From positions 434,001 to 498,000 of the forward strand of contig NZ_FTMG01000002.1 in assembly GCF_900155965.1 (NCBI RefSeq): DNA of 64,000 nucleotides, given 5' to 3'. The notes under the pieces were generated by a model. The model was not told the DNA's origin. It saw only the letters and a program-made list of their open reading frames with translations, and searched no databases. The translations under genes were made by a program, and so were the position numbers. The stretch comes from Mucilaginibacter lappiensis. GTDB taxonomy: Bacteria > Bacteroidota > Bacteroidia > Sphingobacteriales > Sphingobacteriaceae. Positions 41,738-49,015 of the stretch are shown here, one piece after another. How positions within the stretch are numbered: position 1 is the first letter of the stretch; every line of letters begins with the position of its first letter.

Positions 41738-42640
41738 ATGCAAAGAAGATCGGCCCTTAAAAATATCGGGGGACTACTGTTGGTCCCTTCCTTAACGCTT
41801 GGTAATACATCATCAAAAAACAAACCCGTTTTAAGGATAGCCCACCTAACCGATATTCACCTTAAAAATAAATTCGACGCTCCTGCCCGATTTGCTAAAT
41901 GCCTGCATCACGTACAACAGCAAACACCAAAAGTCGACCTGATATTAAATGGTGGCGACATTGTGTTTGATATGAATAAAGAAAACATCAGCACCATAAA
42001 TGATCAATGGCAGCTAAGCAAATCGATCATGAAGGCTGATTGCAGCATACCGGTGCGCTATTGCCTGGGCAACCACGACATTTGGTGGAACGAGGACGAT
42101 AAGGGGCAGGCTATTTACGGCAAGAAATATTCCATGGATCAGCTTGGTCTGGTTAAACCATATTACAGTTTTGTGCAAAGTGGATGGAAATTCATTATCC
42201 TGGATAGCGTTCACCTCGATATTGACAATACCTGGTATATTGGCAAACTGGGCGACGAGCAATTTGCCTGGTTGGAGCAGGAATTGAAAACCACTGATCC
42301 ATCCACACCGGTATTGGTCATGACGCATATCCCTATCCTGACAGCCACTAACCTGATCGAAGATAACACCGTAAACAGATGGGTAATGTACGGTGGTGAT
42401 ATGCATACAGACAATGCAAAGATCATCAGCTTGTTTTATAAACACCCCAATGTTAAACTTTGCCTGAGCGGGCATATTCACCTGCGCGAAAAGCTAGTGT
42501 ACAATCATGTTACCTACCTTTGCAACGGCGCAGTATGCGGTGCCTGGTGGGAAGGCAACAGAAGAGAAACCGCCCCCGGCTATGGTCTGATAGACCTGTA
42601 TGCCGACGGCAGCTTTACCGAAGATTATATCAATTATTAA
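41738..42640 (+). CDS. Calcineurin-like metallophosphoesterase, exported
   Basis: A 300-residue phosphoesterase with all five metal motifs: H-L-T-D-I-H, N-G-G-D-I, L-G-N-H-D, M-T-H-I-P and S-G-H-I-H. The N-terminus M-Q-R-R-S-A-L-K-N-I-G-G-L-L-L has an Arg pair and resembles a Tat signal, fitting export of a metal-loaded enzyme, although the strict S-R-R-x-F-L-K motif is incomplete. The substrate is unknown. Its stop overlaps the convergent MocR-type gene end by 4 bases. Confidence 0.88.
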   Translation: MQRRSALKNIGGLLLVPSLTLGNTSSKNKPVLRIAHLTDIHLKNKFDAPARFAKCLHHVQQQTPKVDLILNGGDIVFDMNKENISTINDQWQLSKSIMKADCSIPVRYCLGNHDIWWNEDDKGQAIYGKKYSMDQLGLVKPYYSFVQSGWKFIILDSVHLDIDNTWYIGKLGDEQFAWLEQELKTTDPSTPVLVMTHIPILTATNLIEDNTVNRWVMYGGDMHTDNAKIISLFYKHPNVKLCLSGHIHLREKLVYNHVTYLCNGAVCGAWWEGNRRETAPGYGLIDLYADGSFTEDYINY

Positions 42641-44121
42641 AGCAGCTTTTTAACCGCTGCTGTTAACATACCAGTAGCGGTTTCCAATTCCTTTGGCGTT
42701 AAAGCTGCAAAACCTAATCGTACCGACGGGGAGATGTAAGTTGCGTCATGAAAATAACCGGTTCCATTGCCTACAGATAACCCCATAGCTGCAGCCTTTT
42801 CGGCCACTTCATTGGCTTTAATGCCGTTGAGATAATTTATCCAAATGGCAAAACCGCCATCGGGTATCTTAAAGCTAATATGTTCATGAAGCTGCTCATG
42901 GAGTAGTTTGCAAAGTATATCGCGCCGTTCATGATAGGTTTTGTTGGCTTTTTTTAAGTGCCTGTTAATATCGCCATTCTTTAGCAGGTTGGCCATGGCT
43001 TCTTCTAAAAGCAGTTCGCCCTGCCTGTCAATCAGTTTACGCAAGCGGGCAGCCTGCACAATCAAATTGGGTGGGGCCACCATAAAACCAATGCGGATAC
43101 CCGGTGCTATGGTTTTACAAAACGAGCCGATATAAATGATGCTTCCATAATAATCGGCGCTGGCGAGTGGCAATATAGGGCCGCTTGAATAATGAAAATC
43201 ATAATCATAGTCATCTTCAATAATCGCGAAACGGTATTTATGGGCAAGCTCAAGCAGCTGCATCCGTCGCTCGGAACTTAAAGTAACCGTGGTTGGGCGG
43301 TGATGGTGCGGAATTACATATACAATTTTTACTTTTTTCTTTTTGCAGATGGTTTCTACAGCCTCCAGGTCTATCCCATGATCGTCAACCGGCACGAGTG
43401 CCATTTGGGCTCCGGCTTGTTGAAATGTGTGGTTTGCTTCCGGATATCCCGGATCGGCGGCAATTACTGTGTCGTTTTTGGAGAGTAATATTTGGGCGAC
43501 AAGATATATGGCCATTTGTGATCCCTTGGTAATAATGATATGCTCTGGATTAACCTGTAATCCGCGTGTTTCACCCAAAAAGCGTGCAAGCTCAATCCGT
43601 AGGTTTTCGGAGCCATACTCCGACCCGTACATCCAATATTTTGAAGTAAAGTGATAATTGCCAAAGCGCCTGTATTCACGTACCATCAGCTCGATGGGCG
43701 CTAAACGCGTATCCGGAAAGCCATCATTGAATATCAGGTGGGCATTATTAACAGGCTGAAATAGCTGTGGAAAAGGTATCTTATTGTCATCTACATCGAA
43801 ATAAGTTTTTGTGCTGTAACCACTTGGTTCCGGAGATTCGGATAATGGCCGAGCTTTGATGTCGGGAAGGTTTTTGGCTACAAAAATACCTCTGCGCGGA
43901 TAAACGTCAACCCAGCTTTGCGCATACAGCTCATCATAAGCAGCTACCACGGTTTGGCGATGTATAGCTAGTTTTTGTGCCAACACACGGCTGCCCGGCA
44001 AAGGTGATCCCGGTTTTAACTTGCCCTGGCGTATCTGGTTAATAATACCGTTGGCAATTTGGAGATAAACCGGCGTTTGAGCAGTTTTGTCAATAGGTAT
44101 TAAAATTTCGGTTAAAAGCAT
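42637..44121 (-). CDS. MocR-type regulator (GntR helix-turn-helix plus aminotransferase domain)
   Basis: A 494-residue regulator: an N-terminal GntR winged helix (about 12-80, with L-P-G-S-R-V-L-A-Q-K-L-A-I-H-R-Q-T-V) and a fold-type I aminotransferase domain with the PLP-binding Lys in S-F-C-K-T-I-A-P near residue 335. It uses PLP as effector or cofactor; some members (PdxR) control vitamin B6 genes, but no pdx gene lies near. It is divergent from a Crp-like/DoxX/cupin/EamA set. The sequence TGGACTAG at its start codon recurs in front of doxX, so it likely controls itself and that operon. Confidence 0.92.
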   Translation of the reverse strand: MLLTEILIPIDKTAQTPVYLQIANGIINQIRQGKLKPGSPLPGSRVLAQKLAIHRQTVVAAYDELYAQSWVDVYPRRGIFVAKNLPDIKARPLSESPEPSGYSTKTYFDVDDNKIPFPQLFQPVNNAHLIFNDGFPDTRLAPIELMVREYRRFGNYHFTSKYWMYGSEYGSENLRIELARFLGETRGLQVNPEHIIITKGSQMAIYLVAQILLSKNDTVIAADPGYPEANHTFQQAGAQMALVPVDDHGIDLEAVETICKKKKVKIVYVIPHHHRPTTVTLSSERRMQLLELAHKYRFAIIEDDYDYDFHYSSGPILPLASADYYGSIIYIGSFCKTIAPGIRIGFMVAPPNLIVQAARLRKLIDRQGELLLEEAMANLLKNGDINRHLKKANKTYHERRDILCKLLHEQLHEHISFKIPDGGFAIWINYLNGIKANEVAEKAAAMGLSVGNGTGYFHDATYISPSVRLGFAALTPKELETATGMLTAAVKKLL

Positions 44122-44123
44122 AC

Positions 44124-44131
44124 TGGACTAG
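44124..44131. promoter_or_regulatory. TGGACTAG site at the MocR-type start codon
   Basis: TGGACTAG lies directly upstream of the MocR-type ATG (44121, minus strand). The same 8-mer occurs at 44794-44801, and TGGACTA again at 44817. Likely an autoregulatory half-site. Confidence 0.5.
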
Positions 44132-44220
44132 TTGATTGATGGTTTATGAACTATAAATATAGACCAATGCCTTTTTAGTTGATTATAATAAAAACAAAAT
44201 TTGTACATTAAACCACATAA

Positions 44221-44787
44221 ATGACGGCAGAACTTAAAGCTTTTATAAAACAATACGCAGATCTTGACCAGGATAAGCTGGATGCTGTTACTCAAAAGTT
44301 TAAACAGCGCAGCCTGAAAAAAAATGATTTTTTGCTGGAGGAAGGCTGGGTATGTACCGACCTTGTTTTTGTACAGGAGGGCTGCCTGCGGCTGTATTAT
44401 GTGCAGGATGAGGTGGAAATATCGGTGTGGTTTGCTTTTGAACACTCGTCAGCTATTGAGATGTATAGTTTTATTAGCGAAAAGCCATCCAATTATTTCC
44501 TACAGGCTATTGAAGATTCCGTAATATGGTATCTGCCTAAAAAAGAACTGACCAATTTGTATAAGCGATACCCTGAAATGCAGGAAATGATGCGTAATTT
44601 TTGGGAGGATGTGATCCTTAATCTGCTGGAGCGATTTACTGCTCTGCAACGGGATTCGGCTGAGCAACGATATCTCGACCTGTTGACCAAACCAACCTTT
44701 CTGCAAAAAATACCCCAAAAGTACCTCGCTTCATTTATTGGCGTTACGCCAACCTCCCTGAGCCGGATAAGAAAGCATATTCGCTAA
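44221..44787 (+). CDS. Crp/Fnr-type regulator with cyclic-nucleotide-binding fold
   Basis: A 188-residue protein with an N-terminal cNMP-binding-like barrel (F-L-L-E-E-G-W-V-C-T-D-L-V-F-V-Q-E-G-C-L-R-L-Y) and a C-terminal helix-turn-helix ending I-G-V-T-P-T-S-L-S-R-I-R-K-H-I-R. The phosphate-binding R-x-A motif of true cAMP sensors is not seen, as in many Bacteroidota members. It is divergent from the MocR-type gene (99 bases between starts) and precedes doxX. Confidence 0.88.
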   Translation: MTAELKAFIKQYADLDQDKLDAVTQKFKQRSLKKNDFLLEEGWVCTDLVFVQEGCLRLYYVQDEVEISVWFAFEHSSAIEMYSFISEKPSNYFLQAIEDSVIWYLPKKELTNLYKRYPEMQEMMRNFWEDVILNLLERFTALQRDSAEQRYLDLLTKPTFLQKIPQKYLASFIGVTPTSLSRIRKHIR

Positions 44788-44793
44788 CGCTAC

Positions 44794-44838
44794 TGGACTA
44801 GCTTTCTTGTAATTAGTGGACTATTAAAATGGTCCACT
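44794..44838. promoter_or_regulatory. Probable MocR operator upstream of doxX
   Basis: AGTGGAC (44815-44821) and GTCCACT (44832-44838) form a 7-bp inverted repeat with a 10-base A/T centre. A direct copy of TGGACTA at 44794-44800 lies 23 bp before the TGGACTA at 44817. Split sites with direct and inverted halves are known for MocR proteins. The site sits 40 bases upstream of the doxX start. Confidence 0.65.
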
Positions 44839-44877
44839 GGCTGCGTAATTTTAATTGTTATTTAAAACACAAATGTT

Positions 44878-45378
44878 ATGCAACTGATTCAAAATTTCAA
44901 ACTACCCTCCCTTTATCTGCGCGTAGCCATTGGCTCGGCTTATTTATGGGAAGTTGCCGATAGGTTAGGAATATTGGGAGCCAACGGCAAGCCGCATGTG
45001 GGCTGGGGCGACTGGCAGCATTTTATAACCTATGCCCGCCAGGTAATGAGCTTTTTGCCCGCATCGCTGATTCCTGCTTTTGCTACTATAGCCACGATTG
45101 GCGAAGCCACTTTTGGGCTGTTGATTCTTGTAGGTTTATTTACCCGTTTGGCAGCCATTGGTTCGGGGATTTTGGGACTGTGCTTTGCTATAGCTATGGC
45201 CATATCATTTGGTATCGAATCACCGCTGGGTTATTCGGTATTTACGCTGAGCGCCGCGAGTATCCTACTGGCCACCTTACCATCCTATGCCTGGAGCATC
45301 GACAGCCTGTTATCACATCAAAAAATTAATAAACAATTGAATATTTACCAGGATAAAAACGGTGTGGAAACCGTTTGA
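44878..45378 (+). CDS. DoxX-family membrane protein
   Basis: A 166-residue inner-membrane protein with about four hydrophobic segments and the DoxX marks L-R-V-A-I-G-S-A-Y-L-W-E near the start and G-E-A-T-F-G-L-L-I-L-V-G-L-F-T-R-L-A-A. Its biochemical role is unclear. It is the first gene of a unit with cupin and EamA genes (18 and 1 bases apart), behind a probable MocR operator. Confidence 0.87.
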   Translation: MQLIQNFKLPSLYLRVAIGSAYLWEVADRLGILGANGKPHVGWGDWQHFITYARQVMSFLPASLIPAFATIATIGEATFGLLILVGLFTRLAAIGSGILGLCFAIAMAISFGIESPLGYSVFTLSAASILLATLPSYAWSIDSLLSHQKINKQLNIYQDKNGVETV

Positions 45379-45396
45379 TCCATCAATTTTATAGAA

Positions 45397-45825
45397 ATGA
45401 AAACACTATTTATCACCATATTGACTCTTTTGTCACCATATTTCGGCAAGTTAAATGCACCAAAGCATACGCACCGGAAAATACAGAGCAACATAACTGA
45501 AACTTATCTTCTCAAGACATTGCTAAATCAGCCTGGCATCAATAATAAGGAAGTGCAGATGCTGGTAGTGACCTTTCCGCCCGCAAGTGTATCTCCGGCA
45601 CACAGGCACCCTTTTCCAACCTTTGGCTATTTGCTGGAAGGTGAGCTGGAATCAACTTTTGAGGGTAAAACCTATCATTATAAACCCGGCGATTCATTTT
45701 ACGAAAAACCTAATGGCCTGCATGCCGTAACCAGAAATAGTAGCAAGGATAAACCTGCAAAGCTGCTCGTATTCTTTATTGCCGAAAAAAATAAAGCTAC
45801 TACTGTACCCGTAAAAACGAAATAA
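45397..45825 (+). CDS. Exported cupin-domain protein
   Basis: A 142-residue single-cupin protein with an N-terminal signal segment (M-K-T-L-F-I-T-I-L-T-L-L). The first cupin motif includes H-R-H-P-F-P-T-F-G-Y-L-L-E-G-E and the second Y-H-Y-K-P-G-D-S-F-Y-E-K-P-N-G-L-H, giving a three-His/one-Glu metal site. It may be a small dioxygenase-like enzyme or a binding protein. It is coupled with doxX and eamA. Confidence 0.87.
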   Translation: MKTLFITILTLLSPYFGKLNAPKHTHRKIQSNITETYLLKTLLNQPGINNKEVQMLVVTFPPASVSPAHRHPFPTFGYLLEGELESTFEGKTYHYKPGDSFYEKPNGLHAVTRNSSKDKPAKLLVFFIAEKNKATTVPVKTK

Positions 45826-45826
45826 C

Positions 45827-46849
45827 ATGAAAACTGCAACATCAAATAAACCATCAACCCTTTTAGTGGTAATAGCCTTTGCCATTGTTTATGTGGTATG
45901 GGGTTCCACCTACTTTTTTATACAAATGGCCGTACATGGCTTTCCACCTATGCTGATGGGGGCTGTACGCTTCTTTACTGCCGGTGTATTGTTATTAGCC
46001 TGGTGTAGATTAAAAGGTGACAAGCTTTGGATTAAAAGAGATATTGTTACTTCAACTATCAGCGGCCTACTGATGCTTTTTGTTGGTACCGGTATCGTAT
46101 TCTGGGCCGAACGCACCTTGCCAAGCGCCATGGTAGCTATCCTGGTATCGGCCAACCCTATCTGGTTTGTGATTCTCGACAGGGTAAACTGGAAGGCTAA
46201 TTTCAAAAGCCGCACTACCATAGCCGGGCTTGTACTGGGTTTCGCCGGCGTGATATTGCTATTTGGCGAGGCTATCAGTAAATCGTTATCCGGTGCTATA
46301 AGTCAGGAACAGTTAACTGGTTTGATCCTGTTGTTGGCCGGACCGATTGCCTGGTCGGCGGGCTCACTGGTTTCTAAAAAACGGGGCAGCGATGCTCCGG
46401 CACGGGTAAACACTTCATGGCAAATGATCATCTCTGGTCTGGCCTTTATCCCTGCCAGTTTGTTTAACCATGAGCTTGGTTCATTTCATTTGGCCAGTGT
46501 GCCTTTACAATCGTGGCTGGCTATTGTCTACCTAATCTTCTTTGGTTCCATTGCCGCATTCAGCGCTTATGTATGGTTACTAAAAGTTCGCCCGGCAACA
46601 GAAGTAAGTACCCACTCCTATGTAAACCCGGTTATAGCGGTGTTATTAGGTATTTTGTTTGCCCATGAAAACATATCGGCCTTGCAAATATTTGGCCTGG
46701 TGGTTATACTAATTAGTGTGTTGTTGGTGAATCTAACCAAATATGGCAAAATCACCTTTATACGCCAATGGTTTGGATTGGGCAGGCATAATGATAAATT
46801 AGTAGAACATTTGAGCCCCGCCCAGCGTAATACTGTTTGTCTGGATTAA
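45827..46849 (+). CDS. EamA/DMT-superfamily transporter
   Basis: A 340-residue membrane protein with ten predicted segments in two EamA halves (V-V-W-G-S-T-Y-F-F-I near the start, G-P-I-A-W-S-A-G-S-L in the middle). This group exports amino acids or small metabolites. MocR regulators commonly adjoin EamA genes, so the two probably share an effector. It starts 1 base after the cupin stop. About 40 soluble residues follow the last segment. Confidence 0.9.
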   Translation: MKTATSNKPSTLLVVIAFAIVYVVWGSTYFFIQMAVHGFPPMLMGAVRFFTAGVLLLAWCRLKGDKLWIKRDIVTSTISGLLMLFVGTGIVFWAERTLPSAMVAILVSANPIWFVILDRVNWKANFKSRTTIAGLVLGFAGVILLFGEAISKSLSGAISQEQLTGLILLLAGPIAWSAGSLVSKKRGSDAPARVNTSWQMIISGLAFIPASLFNHELGSFHLASVPLQSWLAIVYLIFFGSIAAFSAYVWLLKVRPATEVSTHSYVNPVIAVLLGILFAHENISALQIFGLVVILISVLLVNLTKYGKITFIRQWFGLGRHNDKLVEHLSPAQRNTVCLD

Positions 46850-46881
46850 TTCATAATAACCTAAAAAACAATCACTTGAAT

Positions 46882-47256
46882 ATGAAAAAAATCAACATCA
46901 TTTACTGGGTCTTCACCGGTTTATTACTGGCTTTTATGGGGATAGGCGCCGTTCCCGATCTTTTATCAATGCCCGAAGCCCTGGCCATATTTAAGCAGCT
47001 GGGTTATCCGGCATACTTGTCGCCTTTTATGGGGGCGGTTAAACTACTGGGTGTGATAGCTATTTTAATCCCGGGCTTTCCACGGATTAAAGAGTGGGTT
47101 TACGCGGGTTTTGTTTTTGACCTTACCGGTGCCACATTCTCCTCACTGGCTATTGGAACTCCGGTGTTGAAGGTATCGCCTATGTTAATTGGTTATGCTT
47201 TGATCATCGGGTCATACATTTATCATCACAAAAGGCTAAAAGCCAAACAAGTTTAA
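46882..47256 (+). CDS. DoxX-like membrane protein (DoxX_2 type)
   Basis: A 124-residue protein with four hydrophobic segments (I-Y-W-V-F-T-G-L-L-L-A-F-M-G-I-G, then G-A-V-K-L-L-G-V-I-A-I-L). The ATG at 46882 gives M-K-K-I-N-I-I-Y-W; an earlier in-frame ATG at 46837 overlaps eamA and adds a non-hydrophobic stretch, so it is less likely. It is last in the operon and is a distant relative of the DoxX gene at its head. Confidence 0.82.
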   Translation: MKKINIIYWVFTGLLLAFMGIGAVPDLLSMPEALAIFKQLGYPAYLSPFMGAVKLLGVIAILIPGFPRIKEWVYAGFVFDLTGATFSSLAIGTPVLKVSPMLIGYALIIGSYIYHHKRLKAKQV

Positions 47257-47258
47257 TT

Positions 47259-47296
47259 TTTTGAGAACATGTGCTGGTTAGTAGGTGTTCTCAAAA
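47259..47296. terminator. Bidirectional terminator overlapping the VOC gene end
   Basis: TTTTGAGAACA (47259-47269) pairs perfectly with TGTTCTCAAAA (47286-47296) over a 16-base loop. It serves the plus-strand operon and the minus-strand VOC gene, whose last codons lie inside the right arm. Confidence 0.7.
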
Positions 47297-47697
47297 TTAA
47301 TAAGCCATTGGTTGCCATATTTATCAACCAAATCGCCAAATAAGGCACCCCAGAAAGTATCTTCCAGGGGGTGGGTAGCTTCACCATTGGCGGATAAACG
47401 GGTATAATATTCACGGGCTTCCTCTTCAGTGTTACAGTTTAACAATAAGGATACCGAGTTGCCTTTGATCAATCCATTTTCGGGTACCATATCTGAGGCA
47501 GTAAGTACCATAGCACCTTTAATGAGTGTGGAATGTACTACACAGTTTTCCATGCAGGGGGGCATTGGTTCGTTAAGCGGTAAGGCCAGTTCGCCAACAG
47601 TTTGAAACGTGAGCTCACCGCCAAGACATTCTTTATAAAAGGTCATTGCCTCCAGGCAATTGCCGTTAAAGGTGAGGTATGAATTGATATTTGCCAT
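47278..47697 (-). CDS. VOC/PhnB-like protein
   Basis: A 139-residue protein of the glyoxalase/dioxygenase fold, PhnB group. It starts M-A-N-I-N-S-Y-L-T-F-N-G-N-C and shows E-A-M-T-F-Y-K-E-C-L-G-G-E and the ending D-K-Y-G-N-Q-W-L-I-N. The usual VOC metal His is replaced or absent in parts, as in many PhnB-like proteins, so enzyme activity is doubtful. It stands alone. Confidence 0.88.
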   Translation of the reverse strand: MANINSYLTFNGNCLEAMTFYKECLGGELTFQTVGELALPLNEPMPPCMENCVVHSTLIKGAMVLTASDMVPENGLIKGNSVSLLLNCNTEEEAREYYTRLSANGEATHPLEDTFWGALFGDLVDKYGNQWLINFENTY

Positions 47698-47809
47698 GTC
47701 GATAGGCCTTTAATATGTACGGATTAATTGACGATACAAAAATGCGTGTTACAACGCAATTTAATGAGGGCCTAATACGACAATTGTGAGGGTAAATACG
47801 ACAAAAAAG

Positions 47810-47920
47810 AGAATCAGGAGATAAGAGCCAAGAATCAAGACAAACCATTTCTTTTCGTTAATCCATATCAGGGCGAAATATATTTTTTCTCTTGATTCTT
47901 GGCTCTTATCTCTTGATTCT
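47810..47920. repeat. Palindromic repeat with 31-base arms (family with 39651)
   Basis: Arms 47810-47840 and 47890-47920 are complementary in 30 of 31 positions. The inner arm part matches the repeat at 39658-39677 in 19 of 20 bases. It lies between the VOC gene start and the end of the efflux operon (minus strand), just 6 bases past the last gene, and may end that transcript. Confidence 0.85.
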
Positions 47921-47925
47921 ATTCA

Positions 47926-49011
47926 CTAATTAATAACAGCTCCCTGCTTTAACTCATCGCCGGGATGATTAATGACCTGGTCGCCGGCTTTTAGATTACC
48001 AAATACCTCGGTTGAGTCATTTCTGGCTAAACCTTCTTTGATATCAACCAATACGGCTTTCCCTTGTTTAACGGTAACCACATACTCGCGTTCTGTAGAC
48101 CGTACAATAGCGTTGTTTGGAACTAATAACGATTTGGCGCCTGAAAGCATTGGAATCCTTACTTCGGCATACATGCCTGGTTTCAGCTGCCCGTTTTTAT
48201 TTTGCACATCAATTTCAATAGCTTCTGAGCGCATACTGCCCAATGAATTGGCTGAGCGACTTATTTTGGCGATTTGCTCGTTGCCCGGCATAGCATTAAA
48301 TACAAATGTAACAGGTTGCTGCAGATCTACCTTATCCACATAATCTTCGGGGATAAATACCTCTAAACGCATTTTGCTGATATCCTGGAGGATCAACATC
48401 GGTTGATCGGTACCTTTGCCCGGTGATACCAATGCTCCGGGAGATACGTTACGCTGTACGATCATACCATCAAACGGCGCGCGGATATTCAGATAATCCT
48501 GTATCGTGCGTACCGAAGCCACATTGGATTGTTCTGACCGGGCCATGGCCTCATCGGCTTTCATTTTGGCCGAGGCATTATCCAAATCAAGCGGGGATAC
48601 CGAGCCGGGTTCTTTGGCGGCTTCTTTTAGTCGCTGATATTTTTCTTTACTGGCAATGGCGTTTTCCTGGGCCTGTAAAAAGCGGGAATTGGCCGCTTGT
48701 AATTGCGATTCCATTTCGGGAGCTTCCAGTGTCATCAACAATTGTCCTTTTTTTACAATGGCACCACGGTCAACGTATAATTGTTTTACAAAACCATTCA
48801 CCTTCGGAAAAATATTTACTTCATTAAATGGCTTTAATTGCCCTGGCAAGCGGGCTTTGCTCGAAAGTGCTTTTTCGGTTATAATACCGGTTTCGTAAGC
48901 CGATTTTTTGCTGGTGGAGGCAGCTGCCATATTTACCGGCGTTTGGTTACTGGAGCAAGCTGCCAGCATACTGGTGGCAGCAGCTAATAATATGATTGAT
49001 TTAAATTTCAT
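47926..49011 (-). CDS. RND efflux periplasmic adaptor (membrane fusion protein)
   Basis: Links the inner-membrane pump to the outer-membrane channel. The 361-residue lipoprotein (Cys19 in L-A-A-C-S-S) has the family order: lipoyl/beta-barrel strands (V-N-I-F-P-K-V-N-G-F-V-K-Q-L-Y-V-D-R-G), an alpha-helical hairpin, lipoyl half two (I-R-A-P-F-D-G-M-I) and a C-terminal membrane-proximal domain. It is third in the TolC-pump-adaptor operon, 4 bases after the pump gene. Confidence 0.93.
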   Translation of the reverse strand: MKFKSIILLAAATSMLAACSSNQTPVNMAAASTSKKSAYETGIITEKALSSKARLPGQLKPFNEVNIFPKVNGFVKQLYVDRGAIVKKGQLLMTLEAPEMESQLQAANSRFLQAQENAIASKEKYQRLKEAAKEPGSVSPLDLDNASAKMKADEAMARSEQSNVASVRTIQDYLNIRAPFDGMIVQRNVSPGALVSPGKGTDQPMLILQDISKMRLEVFIPEDYVDKVDLQQPVTFVFNAMPGNEQIAKISRSANSLGSMRSEAIEIDVQNKNGQLKPGMYAEVRIPMLSGAKSLLVPNNAIVRSTEREYVVTVKQGKAVLVDIKEGLARNDSTEVFGNLKAGDQVINHPGDELKQGAVIN

Positions 49012-49015
49012 GATC

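Noticed and set aside
47666..47848. Minus-strand ORF of 60 residues
   Set aside because: It overlaps the start of the VOC gene and the palindromic repeat; the protein has no sensible features.
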